This document shows, in pieces, positions 46,169 through 53,575 of a stretch of DNA of 53,912 bases (within the stretch, counting starts at the first letter, position 1; every line of letters starts with the position of its first letter). Origin of the DNA: a virus; IMG/VR virus record IMGVR_UViG_3300025138_000052, positions 1 through 53,912 of that record. One strand, given 5' to 3'. Both the position numbers and the translations under genes were made by a program. Below the pieces are notes generated by a model. The model searched no databases. It was not told where the DNA came from and saw only the letters and a program-made list of their open reading frames with translations.

Positions 46169-48635
46169 AACACCCAGCGACGAGGAACTAGCAACAGTAG
46201 AACAAGAAACCCTTGAAGCTCAAATAGGTCCTGATGATATTGACATTACCGAAGAAGAAGATGGAAGTGCTACTATTAATTTTGATCCAGCAGCTGTTAA
46301 TCAAGCGGGTGGTGAAGGTCACGGAGACAACTTAGCAGAATTATTACCAGAAGATGTATTAGGAAAACTATCTTCTGAACTTGCAGAAAATTATCAAACG
46401 TATAAAGCAGCTAGATCGGACTGGGAAAAAGGTTATACTCAAGGATTAGATCTTTTAGGATTTAAATATGAAAATCCTGCTCAACCTTTTCAAGGTGCTT
46501 CGGGTGCAACTCACCCTGTACTAGCAGAAGCGGTAACACAGTTTCAAGCCCAGGCGTACAAAGAATTACTACCAGCTACCGGACCGGTAAGCACTCAATC
46601 TTTAGGATTACCCTCTAGACAAAAAGAAGAACAGTCTAATCGTGTAAAAGAATTCATGAACTATCAGCTCATGGATGTGATGAAAGAGTATGAACCCGAG
46701 TTCGACCAAATGCTTTTTTATCTGCCTCTCAGCGGCTCTGCTTTTAAGAAAGTTTACTATGATGAACTACTTGGTAGAGCCGTATCTAAATTTGTTCCAG
46801 CCGATGATATTTTAGTTCCTTACACCGCATCTTCTATTTCAGATTCTGAAGCAGTGGTTCATGTTATTAAAATGTCAGAGAACGATTTAAGAAAAAAACA
46901 AGTAGCAGGTTTTTATAAGGATATAGAATTACAACCTGGCTACAACGAAGAAACGGAAGTAGAAAAAAAAGAAAGAGATCTAGAAGGTTTAACAAGAACT
47001 AAAGACGAAGATGTATTTACCGTTTTAGAAATTCATACGGATTTAGATTTAGAAGGTTTTGAAGACAAAGACTCCACAGGAGAAAACACAGGAATTAAAC
47101 TTCCTTATATTGTAACCTTAGAGTTAGGTAGTTCAGAAATATTATCTATTAGAAGAAATTATTTACCAAATGATCCGTTAAAAAAGAAACAAGAATATTT
47201 TGTACACTTTAAATTTTTACCTGGAATGGGTTTTTATGGTTTTGGTTTAATTCACATGATTGGTGGATTATCTAGAACAGCAACCACTGCATTAAGACAG
47301 TTATTGGATGCGGGTACGTTAAGTAACCTGCCTTCAGGATTCAAACAACGTGGAATACGTGTAAGAGACGAGGCTCAGTCTATACAGCCCGGCGAATTCA
47401 GAGATGTAGATGCACCTGGTGGAAGTATCAAGGATGCATTTATGCCTTTACCATTTAAAGAACCGTCACAAACTTTATTACAGTTGATGGGCATAGTGGT
47501 TTCGGCAGGGCAGAGATTTGCCTCCATCGCTGACATGCAGGTCGGTGATGGCAACCAACAGGCGGCTGTTGGAACGACTATAGCTCTCTTAGAACGTGGT
47601 TCAAGGGTCATGTCAGCGATCCACAAAAGATTATATGTGGCAATGAAAAGTGAGTTTCAGTTATTGGCTGGAGTATTTAAAACTTATTTACCCCCAGAAT
47701 ATCCCTATGACGTAATAGGTGGACAAAGAAATATTAAAGTTACAGATTTTGATGACAAAGTAGATATTTTACCTATTGCAGACCCTAATATTTTTTCTCA
47801 GTCACAAAGAATATCCCTTGCACAAACAGAATTACAACTTGCACAGTCAAACCCTGGAATGCATAATTTATATGAGGCATACAGACATATGTATGAAGCA
47901 ATTGGTGTAAAAAATATTGATCAAATCTTACCACCACCTCAACCACCAAGTCCCATAGACCCTGCTAGTGAAAATATTTTAGCAATGTCTAATAAACCTT
48001 TTCAAGCTTTTAAAGGACAAGACCATCAAGCTCATATTACAACCCATTTAAATTTTATGGCTAGTAATGTTGCAAGAAATTCACCGGTGGTAATGGCTAA
48101 TTTAGAAAAAAACATATTTGAACACATATCTATGATGGCACAAGAGCAATTAGAGGTAGAATTTAGAGAAGAAATACAAAAATTAATGATGCTACAACAA
48201 CAAATACAACAAAATCCACAAATGGGACAAAATCCACAAGTTCAACAACAGATGATGCAAATGTCAATGGCTTTAGAGTCTAGAAAAGCTAAACTAATTG
48301 CAGAATCTACAGAAGAATTTAAAAATGAAGAGGCTAAAATCAGTGGAGAGTACGGTGGAGACCCTATTGCTAAACTTAAAGCAAGAGAACTTGATTTAAG
48401 AGCTATGGATAACAGTGCTAAACGGGAGCAAGAAGAAGAAAAGATTAATATTGATAAAATGAAAGCTATGATGAACCAAGGTCAGTTTGACAGAAAATTA
48501 GATCAAGCAGAAGAGCTTGCAGAACTTAGAGCGGATACCTCTTTAGAGAAGACTCAGATGGGAATTGACGCTAAAAGAGAAAATGACTTTATGAAACAAA
48601 TGGACGTTAGGATCTTGAAAGGTCCGAGAAGATAG
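46122..48635 (+). CDS. Portal protein (SU10/P22-like)
   Basis: An 837-residue protein with an acidic N-terminus, then LLGFKYENPAQPFQGASGAT, PATGPVSTQSLGLPSRQKEE, LFYLPLSGSAFKKVYYDE, and in the second half GFYGFGLIHMIGGLSRTATT and SIADMQVGDGNQQAAVGTT. This matches large portal proteins of podoviruses such as SU10. The Gln/Met-rich C-terminus (about 690-835) is a helical barrel/tail. Forms the dodecameric ring through which DNA passes. Confidence 0.85.
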   Translation: MADIDKALPNVETEIKTPSDEELATVEQETLEAQIGPDDIDITEEEDGSATINFDPAAVNQAGGEGHGDNLAELLPEDVLGKLSSELAENYQTYKAARSDWEKGYTQGLDLLGFKYENPAQPFQGASGATHPVLAEAVTQFQAQAYKELLPATGPVSTQSLGLPSRQKEEQSNRVKEFMNYQLMDVMKEYEPEFDQMLFYLPLSGSAFKKVYYDELLGRAVSKFVPADDILVPYTASSISDSEAVVHVIKMSENDLRKKQVAGFYKDIELQPGYNEETEVEKKERDLEGLTRTKDEDVFTVLEIHTDLDLEGFEDKDSTGENTGIKLPYIVTLELGSSEILSIRRNYLPNDPLKKKQEYFVHFKFLPGMGFYGFGLIHMIGGLSRTATTALRQLLDAGTLSNLPSGFKQRGIRVRDEAQSIQPGEFRDVDAPGGSIKDAFMPLPFKEPSQTLLQLMGIVVSAGQRFASIADMQVGDGNQQAAVGTTIALLERGSRVMSAIHKRLYVAMKSEFQLLAGVFKTYLPPEYPYDVIGGQRNIKVTDFDDKVDILPIADPNIFSQSQRISLAQTELQLAQSNPGMHNLYEAYRHMYEAIGVKNIDQILPPPQPPSPIDPASENILAMSNKPFQAFKGQDHQAHITTHLNFMASNVARNSPVVMANLEKNIFEHISMMAQEQLEVEFREEIQKLMMLQQQIQQNPQMGQNPQVQQQMMQMSMALESRKAKLIAESTEEFKNEEAKISGEYGGDPIAKLKARELDLRAMDNSAKREQEEEKINIDKMKAMMNQGQFDRKLDQAEELAELRADTSLEKTQMGIDAKRENDFMKQMDVRILKGPRR

Positions 48636-48659
48636 TGTATAAATAACCAAGGAGAAAAT

Positions 48660-48881
48660 ATGACAAATAAAACATTTTTTACAAGGAATAACCCAAAGTA
48701 CGTTGGTGAAGTTGTGTCGGATACGCCTAAAGCGGATTCCACTAACACACTAAATACTAATGCAGATGGATTTTCCCAAGAAGTAGAAATTAAAGTTCCT
48801 TTAGGACAACCAACTGTGAATAAAGTTAGTGGCCAAAAGAGAATGTTAGCTTCTAAAAAATCTACTTGTAAGTGGTACTAA
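48660..48881 (+). CDS. Small conserved protein, 73 aa
   Basis: MTNKTFFTRNNPKYVGEVVS, then DGFSQEVEIKVPLGQPTVNK, VSGQKRMLASKKSTCKWY. AAGGAGAAAA ribosome site. Gln/Lys-rich, with a conserved GQKRMLASK..CKWY end seen in related phages as I recall. Probably a head-assembly factor. Confidence 0.55.
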   Translation: MTNKTFFTRNNPKYVGEVVSDTPKADSTNTLNTNADGFSQEVEIKVPLGQPTVNKVSGQKRMLASKKSTCKWY

Positions 48882-48884
48882 CTC

Positions 48885-49262
48885 ATGTGGTTTTCGGCAA
48901 TTAAATTAGCCGTTTCTGCAGGAAGTCACATCTATAAAAAGAAACAAGAAACTAAAATGATGATGGCAAATGCACAAGCCAAGCATGCAGAAAAAATGGC
49001 GAACGGGGAATTAGAATACTCGGGAAAACTTTTAGAATCTAGAAATTCAGACTGGAAAGACGAATTTATTTTGATTTTACTTTCGGTGCCTATCGTAATG
49101 TTAGGATGGTCCGTATGGTCAGACAATCCCGTACATATGGAGAAAATGGAGTTATTTTTTGTCCATTTTGGTAATTTACCCTTATGGTATCAAACAATTT
49201 TTGTAGGTGTAATTGCGAGCGTTTATGGACTTAAAGCAACACACTTGATAAAAGGTAAATAG
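48885..49262 (+). CDS. Membrane protein, candidate holin, 125 aa
   Basis: An N-terminal amphipathic part (HIYKKKQETKMMMANAQAKH), then two transmembrane segments (FILILLSVPIVMLGWSVWS and YQTIFVGVIASVYGLKATH) flanking MELFFVHFGNLPLW. A charged end (LIKGK). This is a recurrent membrane protein in marine phages; a holin role is proposed only by its shape. Far from the endolysin. Confidence 0.5.
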   Translation: MWFSAIKLAVSAGSHIYKKKQETKMMMANAQAKHAEKMANGELEYSGKLLESRNSDWKDEFILILLSVPIVMLGWSVWSDNPVHMEKMELFFVHFGNLPLWYQTIFVGVIASVYGLKATHLIKGK

Positions 49263-49302
49263 TAGTATAAAAAACGTATTAAAATAACTTAAGGTATACA
49301 TT

Positions 49303-49731
49303 ATGAGTTTAAAGAAAAAATTAAAAAAAGCGGCTAAAGCAGCAGCAGTAGTTGGAGGAGCATTCCTTGCTTCTAAAGCTCTTGGAAATAAAAAAAGAGA
49401 CAAGGCCATTGATTCAGGAATAAAAGCAGCAGACGCTGACAAAGGTTCTGACATGTCTCCTATGACACCAAAACCTAAACCATCAACACCATCAACACCT
49501 AAAAAAAAGAAAGCAACCATTGCAGGTGATTATAGTGGTATTGTAGATTATGGTGCAGATATAGATGTATCTGGCCCATCTACTCCCAGAAAAAAAATGA
49601 CACCTGGTCCAAAATCAATACCTCTTATACCAAATGCCGGTTTTAAATCTGGTGGAAGAGTTAAATCAAAAATTAAAGGCTGTGGAAAAGCACTAAGAGG
49701 CTTTGGTAGAGCAATGAAGGGGAGAAAATAA
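49303..49731 (+). CDS. Basic protein with GGR motif, 142 aa
   Basis: A basic protein: MSLKKKLKKAAKAAAVVGGA (hydrophobic alanine-rich helix), then a Pro/Ser/Thr linker (PKPKPSTPSTPKKKK) and FKSGGRVKSKIKGCGKALRG, GRAMKGRK at the end. First of nine small basic genes between the membrane protein and the GroES-like region. AAGGTATACATT ribosome region. Probably DNA-binding inside the head. Confidence 0.5.
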   Translation: MSLKKKLKKAAKAAAVVGGAFLASKALGNKKRDKAIDSGIKAADADKGSDMSPMTPKPKPSTPSTPKKKKATIAGDYSGIVDYGADIDVSGPSTPRKKMTPGPKSIPLIPNAGFKSGGRVKSKIKGCGKALRGFGRAMKGRK

Positions 49732-49946
49732 TGGCTAATCCAAGATTCAATACACAAGTTACTAATGTTAGAGGTAAAACAAATACAACTAAAAAAAGAG
49801 TTAAAAAAAACATGGGCGGTTCTATGAACCCAGCTATGGCAAGAAGAGATATGGCTTCAGGATATTATCCATCTGATATGGGTATGGAAGGCGGCGCTAT
49901 GTATAAAAAAGGTGGCCGTGTTATGAAAAAGAAAAAGAAAAAATAA
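49731..49946 (+). CDS. Small basic protein, 71 aa
   Basis: MANPRFNTQVTNVRGKTNTT, KKRVKKNMGGSMNPAMARRD, and a tail YKKGGRVMKKKKKK. Start overlaps the previous stop (TAATG). Extremely basic C-terminus and the GGR motif. Likely packaged or DNA-binding. Confidence 0.55.
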   Translation: MANPRFNTQVTNVRGKTNTTKKRVKKNMGGSMNPAMARRDMASGYYPSDMGMEGGAMYKKGGRVMKKKKKK

Positions 49947-50053
49947 TGTTAAAAAAAATAAAAGAAAAAATATGTGAATTGTTTTGTAAACTATTTGGTA
50001 TTACACAATGTTTGTGTGATCACGAATGCGAATGTAAAAAGGATAAAAAATAA
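49946..50053 (+). CDS. Tiny Cys-rich protein, 35 aa
   Basis: ATG 49946 overlapping the previous TAA. MLKKIKEKICELFCKLFGIT, QCLCDHECECKKDKK. An amphipathic basic helix followed by CLCDHECEC, a likely zinc knuckle. Stop overlaps the next ATG. Confidence 0.55.
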   Translation: MLKKIKEKICELFCKLFGITQCLCDHECECKKDKK

Positions 50054-50205
50054 TGCCTGGAAAAATGATGATGAAAAGACCTATGATGAAAAAAGGTGGA
50101 AAAGCTTTAAAAAAAGTTAAGCCAAATCAAAAAGGTTTAAAAAAATTGCCCAGAAAAGTTAGAAACAAAATGGGTTTTATGAAAAACGGCGGAAGAGCTA
50201 AGTAA
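50053..50205 (+). CDS. Small Lys/Met-rich basic protein, 50 aa
   Basis: MPGKMMMKRPMMKKGGKALK, then PRKVRNKMGFMKNGGRAK. TAATG overlap at both ends. Carries the GGR motif near the end. Nearly one third Lys/Arg. Confidence 0.6.
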   Translation: MPGKMMMKRPMMKKGGKALKKVKPNQKGLKKLPRKVRNKMGFMKNGGRAK

Positions 50206-50336
50206 TGGCCGGTAAAGGTTTGTACGCAAACATCCACGCTAAAAGAAAACGTGGTGGTAAAATGAGAAAGAAAGGTGCAAAAGGTGCACCAAAAGCAAAA
50301 GATTTTAAAAGAGCAAAACAAACAGCGAGATCATAA
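50205..50336 (+). CDS. Small basic protein (GLYANIHAKRKR family), 43 aa
   Basis: MAGKGLYANIHAKRKRGGKM, RKKGAKGAPKAKDFKRAKQT. The GLYANIHAKRKR...KMRKxGAKGAP signature is widespread in marine phages, usually near the portal. TAATG overlap at both ends. Function unproven; DNA binding is likely. Confidence 0.75.
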   Translation: MAGKGLYANIHAKRKRGGKMRKKGAKGAPKAKDFKRAKQTARS

Positions 50337-50647
50337 TGACTAAACTTTGTCCTAGAGGAAAAGCAGCAGCGAAAAGAAAATTTTCGGTATACCCTTCAGC
50401 ATATGCAAACGCATATGCCTCTAAGATTTGTGCAGGTAAAATTAAAGACCCATCTGGAGTTAAGAGAAAAGATTTTAAAGGACGTAAACCAGCAGCTATG
50501 GGTGGTACGATGAGAACCGGTTACATGGGTGGTGGACTTACAGAAGCTACAGCTAAATTAAAAAGACAAGGATTAAAACGTGGTGGCATAGCCACAGGTT
50601 GCGGTAAGGTCATGTCAAATAGAAGAAAGATTACTAAAGTATATTAA
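50336..50647 (+). CDS. Small basic protein, 103 aa
   Basis: MTKLCPRGKAAAKRKFSVYP, SAYANAYASKICAGKIKDPS, GYMGGGLTEATAKLKRQGLK. The CPRGKAAAKRKFxVYPSAYANAYAS.IC block is a recurrent phage family. C-terminus has a GGI/GCGK motif. Start overlaps the preceding stop. Probably binds DNA or structural proteins. Confidence 0.65.
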   Translation: MTKLCPRGKAAAKRKFSVYPSAYANAYASKICAGKIKDPSGVKRKDFKGRKPAAMGGTMRTGYMGGGLTEATAKLKRQGLKRGGIATGCGKVMSNRRKITKVY

Positions 50648-50651
50648 CACC

Positions 50652-50912
50652 ATGGCAAAAAATGGGCTAGATAAATGGTTCAAACAAAAATGGGTAGATA
50701 TTGGTTCTAAAAAAAAGAACGGCTCATTTGCAAAATGTGGTCGTTCCAAACAGAAAGCAGACTCGAAACGAGCTTATCCAAAGTGCGTGCCACTTGCAAA
50801 AGCAAGATCTATGTCTTCATCTCAAAGAGCTTCTGCTGTAAAAAGAAAAAGAGCAGCAGGAAACACGGGTCCTAAACCAACTAACGTTAAAACAATTGTG
50901 AGGAAAAAATAA
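50652..50912 (+). CDS. Small basic protein, 86 aa
   Basis: MAKNGLDKWFKQKWVDIGSK, then FAKCGRSKQKADSKRAYPKC, SSSQRASAVKRKRAA. GLxKWFxxKWVDI...CGRSK..YPKCVP is a recurrent phage family (function unknown). Two Cys could form a pair or metal site. Ends in a TAATG overlap with the next gene. Confidence 0.7.
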   Translation: MAKNGLDKWFKQKWVDIGSKKKNGSFAKCGRSKQKADSKRAYPKCVPLAKARSMSSSQRASAVKRKRAAGNTGPKPTNVKTIVRKK

Positions 50913-51040
50913 TGGTAAAAGAATTAAAAAAAGTAATTAAAGGTTTAAAGAAAGCTTCTAAATTACACGCAGGACAAGCTAAGCTAGTTAAAAAACATAT
51001 CAAAAAAATGAAGGGCAATAATGGTAAGAGCAGCAGATAA
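50912..51040 (+). CDS. Small basic helical protein, 42 aa
   Basis: MVKELKKVIKGLKKASKLHA, GQAKLVKKHIKKMKGNNGKS. An almost pure Lys/Leu helix (KxLKKASKLHAGQA.LVKKHIKKM). Starts at a TAATG overlap, ends 20 bases inside the next gene in another frame. DNA-binding is likely. Confidence 0.65.
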   Translation: MVKELKKVIKGLKKASKLHAGQAKLVKKHIKKMKGNNGKSSR

Positions 51041-51305
51041 TATGCCTGCAAGAAATAAAAAAAACTTTAGACCAACAAAGTCTGGAGCAGGAATGACACA
51101 AGCTGGTGTTGCCGCTTATCGAAGAAAAAACCCTGGAAGTAAATTAAAAACAGCGGTGACTGGCAAAGTCAAACCAGGATCTAAATCTGCAAATAGACGT
51201 AAGTCTTACTGTGCACGTAGTGCAGGACAAATGAAAAAATTTCCCAAAGCTGCAAAAGACCCTAATTCAAGGCTTCGCCAAGCACGCAAAAGATGGAAAT
51301 GTTAA
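51021..51305 (+). CDS. Small basic protein, 94 aa
   Basis: MVRAADNMPARNKKNFRPTK, SGAGMTQAGVAAYRRKNPGS, KLKTAVTGKVKPGSKSANRR, FPKAAKDPNSRLRQARKRWK. GAGMTxAGVxAYRRxNPGSKLxTAVTGKV is a recurrent phage family of unknown function. pI is very high. Last of the basic block. Confidence 0.7.
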   Translation: MVRAADNMPARNKKNFRPTKSGAGMTQAGVAAYRRKNPGSKLKTAVTGKVKPGSKSANRRKSYCARSAGQMKKFPKAAKDPNSRLRQARKRWKC

Positions 51306-51324
51306 AAAATAGAGAGGTAGTATA

Positions 51325-51561
51325 ATGGACGACATGAGTTATGTAGACAAGATAAGAAAAGTTATTAAAATGAGACATGATGATATAGTTTCTGCTCTAG
51401 CATCAGGAGCTGTTGACAACATGGAAAAATATCAATATATGTTAGGACAAATACGAACATATCAGTATTTAAGTCAGGAAATATCCAACCTGTTAAACAA
51501 AAAGGAGCAAAATGAACAAGACGGAACCATTATTAACCTCAACTCAAAACCAAAAAATTGA
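51325..51561 (+). CDS. Coiled-coil protein, 78 aa
   Basis: A helical protein (MDDMSYVDKIRKVIKMRHDD, YQYMLGQIRTYQYLSQEISN). GAGGTAG upstream. Its last 50 bases overlap the GroES-like gene start in another frame. The pattern LVxxRHDDI...YQYMLGQIRTYQ..SQEIS occurs in other phages before a co-chaperonin. Role unknown. Confidence 0.55.
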   Translation: MDDMSYVDKIRKVIKMRHDDIVSALASGAVDNMEKYQYMLGQIRTYQYLSQEISNLLNKKEQNEQDGTIINLNSKPKN

Positions 51562-51949
51562 GTTACCCGATAAGAAATTAGTAGGTGTAAAACCTATAGA
51601 AAAAAAATCAGATGAAATTGGGAAAACTCCAAAGCCTACGGGTTGGAGACTTTTAGTTTTACCTTTTAAACAAAAAGAAAAAACTAAAGGTGGAATATTA
51701 TTATCCGATGTAACAGTAGAAAGATCTCAAGTAGCATCAACTTGCGGTCTAGTTTTAGATTTGGGCCCACACTGTTATGATAAAGAAAGATACCCAGAAG
51801 GTCCCTGGTGTAAGAAAGGTGATTGGATTATATTTGCAAGATATGCAGGATCACGAATTAAAATAGATGGGGGTGAAATAAGACTTCTCAATGATGATGA
51901 AGTTTTAGCAACTGTGGAAAACCCTGAAGATATATTCCACGAATTTTAA
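51512..51949 (+). CDS. GroES-like co-chaperonin
   Basis: A 145-residue protein: PTGWRLLVLPFKQKEKTKGG, ILLSDVTVERSQVASTCGLV, WCKKGDWIIFARYAGSRIKI, LLNDDEVLATVENPEDI. The mobile-loop region and the GD.iifa..ag..i form of Cpn10 are recognisable, with an N-terminal extension of about 40 residues. Phage co-chaperonins (T4 gp31) help the host GroEL fold the capsid protein. Start overlaps the coiled-coil gene; precedes scaffold by 14 bases. AAGGAGCAAA ribosome site. Confidence 0.8.
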   Translation: MNKTEPLLTSTQNQKIELPDKKLVGVKPIEKKSDEIGKTPKPTGWRLLVLPFKQKEKTKGGILLSDVTVERSQVASTCGLVLDLGPHCYDKERYPEGPWCKKGDWIIFARYAGSRIKIDGGEIRLLNDDEVLATVENPEDIFHEF

Positions 51950-51963
51950 CCATAGGAGAAACT

Positions 51964-53001
51964 ATGCCACTAAACGAAGACGATAAAACAGTTGAACTAG
52001 ATGTAACCGGACCAGGTGCTACTGTTGAACTGCCAGATACAGAAACTGAAAATGAAACCGATAAAAAGGAGAACAATAATGAGCCGACTGTTGCTTACGA
52101 TAATGAGTCCAATGATACACCTGAGAAACCTGATGAGCAGTTGGATGTTCGAGATGAAAAGAACCAGGGAGGCGAGGTTGTACAGAAAGTTCCTGAAGAT
52201 GGGGATAGTAAACAGAAAAACAACTCTAAAGATGTTGAAGAATACTCTGAAGGGGTTAAGAAAAGAATAGCAAAATTAACCAAGAAGATGCGAGAAGCAG
52301 AGAGACAGCGAGAAGAAGCTGTATCTTATGCACAGCGTGTCAAGGCGGAAAGAGATAGATATGAAGCTACAGCTACATCTTTAGATAAAAATTATGCTAC
52401 CGAAATGGAGGGTAGAATTTCTTCTTCTCTTGCAGCAGCTCAAGCAAAACTTGCAGCAGCAAGAGTTAATGATGATGCAAAAGCAGAAGTAGAAGCATTA
52501 ACGTCTATTTCTCAATTAGGTTATGAACAAGGTAAACTTGCTGAATTAAAAACTCAACATCAAATGCAGGAAACTGCTGAAAAAGAAAAACTTGTTCAAC
52601 CAGAATATCAACAGCAGCCAATACAACCAGCACCTGCGGCAAGAGACCCTAAAGCAGAAGCTTGGGCTGACAATAATGAGTGGTTTGGCAAAGATAATGC
52701 TATGACTTATACAGCATTTGATTTACATAGAAAACTTACCGAAGAAGAGGGAATGGACCCACAATCAGATGATTATTATTCTGAGGTGGATAAAAGAATA
52801 AGACTTGAATTCCCCCACAAATTTGATAAGATAGAACAACAGACTAGTAAACCTACACAAAACGTTGCCTCTGCAACGCGTAGTTCAAAGACAGGTCGCA
52901 AAACTGTGAAGCTCACACCGACACAGGTAACAATAGCTAGAAAGCTAGGTGTGCCACTAGAAGAGTATGCGAAACAACTTATAATCACGAAGGAGGCATA
53001 A
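51964..53001 (+). CDS. Scaffolding protein
   Basis: A 345-residue protein: acidic N-terminus with ELDVTGPGATVELPDTE, then a long coiled coil (residues about 95-205: KKRIAKLTKKMREAERQREE, ISSSLAAAQAKLAAARVN), a Pro/Gln linker and a basic C-terminus (SSKTGRKTVKLTPTQVTIAR). This is the typical scaffold of podoviruses, acting as an internal template for the prohead. Located between GroES-like and capsid-type genes. ATAGGAGAA ribosome site. Confidence 0.75.
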   Translation: MPLNEDDKTVELDVTGPGATVELPDTETENETDKKENNNEPTVAYDNESNDTPEKPDEQLDVRDEKNQGGEVVQKVPEDGDSKQKNNSKDVEEYSEGVKKRIAKLTKKMREAERQREEAVSYAQRVKAERDRYEATATSLDKNYATEMEGRISSSLAAAQAKLAAARVNDDAKAEVEALTSISQLGYEQGKLAELKTQHQMQETAEKEKLVQPEYQQQPIQPAPAARDPKAEAWADNNEWFGKDNAMTYTAFDLHRKLTEEEGMDPQSDDYYSEVDKRIRLEFPHKFDKIEQQTSKPTQNVASATRSSKTGRKTVKLTPTQVTIARKLGVPLEEYAKQLIITKEA

Positions 53002-53006
53002 AGCAT

Positions 53007-53495
53007 ATGACAAACAATAAACCAACTCGTGCGAGTCAAACTAAAAGTGATTCTACAAAAGTAGAATCAAAATCAAAATCGGTTGCACCAAAAGTACAAC
53101 CTAAAGTTTGGTCTCCACCATCGTACTTAGATACGCCCAACGCGCCAAATGGATTTAGACACAGATGGGTCAGGACAGAAATTATGGGGTTTGTCGACAC
53201 CAAAAACATACAAGGACGCTTAAGGTCTGGGTATGAATTAGTAAGAGCCGACGAATATCCTAGTGAGGACTTTCCAACAATCACAGACGGCAAATACGCA
53301 GGGGTAATCGGGCACGGAGGCCTTGTGCTGACAAGGGTACCGGAAGAGATCGCGCAGTCAAGAGAAAATTATTACGCTAGAGAAGCTAATGATCAAATGA
53401 CAGCAATTGATAACGATCTTATGAAGGAACAGCATAAGGGAATGCCTATTAATATTGATAGGGATTCTCGTACAACCTTCGGTGGCAAAAAGTAA
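53007..53495 (+). CDS. Conserved head-region protein, 162 aa
   Basis: A Lys/Ser-rich N-terminus, then GFRHRWVRTEIMGFVDTKNI, QGRLRSGYELVRADEYPSED, GHGGLVLTRVPEEIAQSREN and a C-terminal RTTFGGKK. 'FRHRWxR....F.D.....KR...GYE.V' is a family recurrent in phages next to scaffold. Ribosome site GGAGG. Function unknown; perhaps a head-assembly or scaffold accessory. Confidence 0.6.
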   Translation: MTNNKPTRASQTKSDSTKVESKSKSVAPKVQPKVWSPPSYLDTPNAPNGFRHRWVRTEIMGFVDTKNIQGRLRSGYELVRADEYPSEDFPTITDGKYAGVIGHGGLVLTRVPEEIAQSRENYYAREANDQMTAIDNDLMKEQHKGMPINIDRDSRTTFGGKK

Positions 53496-53530
53496 TTTTA
53501 CTTTAAACCAACGAAATTTAAAAATAAACC

Positions 53531-53559
53531 GTGACTGGAGGCCCGCAAGGGTAGGTCAC
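53531..53559 (+). promoter_or_regulatory. Stem-loop with GCAA loop upstream of capsid-type gene
   Basis: GTGAC (53531-53535) pairs with GTCAC (53555-53559), and inside it CCC-GCAA-GGG (53542-53551) forms a GNRA-type tetraloop. The ribosome site AAGGAGAAAA begins 2 bases later. May protect or control the message. Confidence 0.5.
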
Positions 53560-53575
53560 ATAAGGAGAAAACAAT

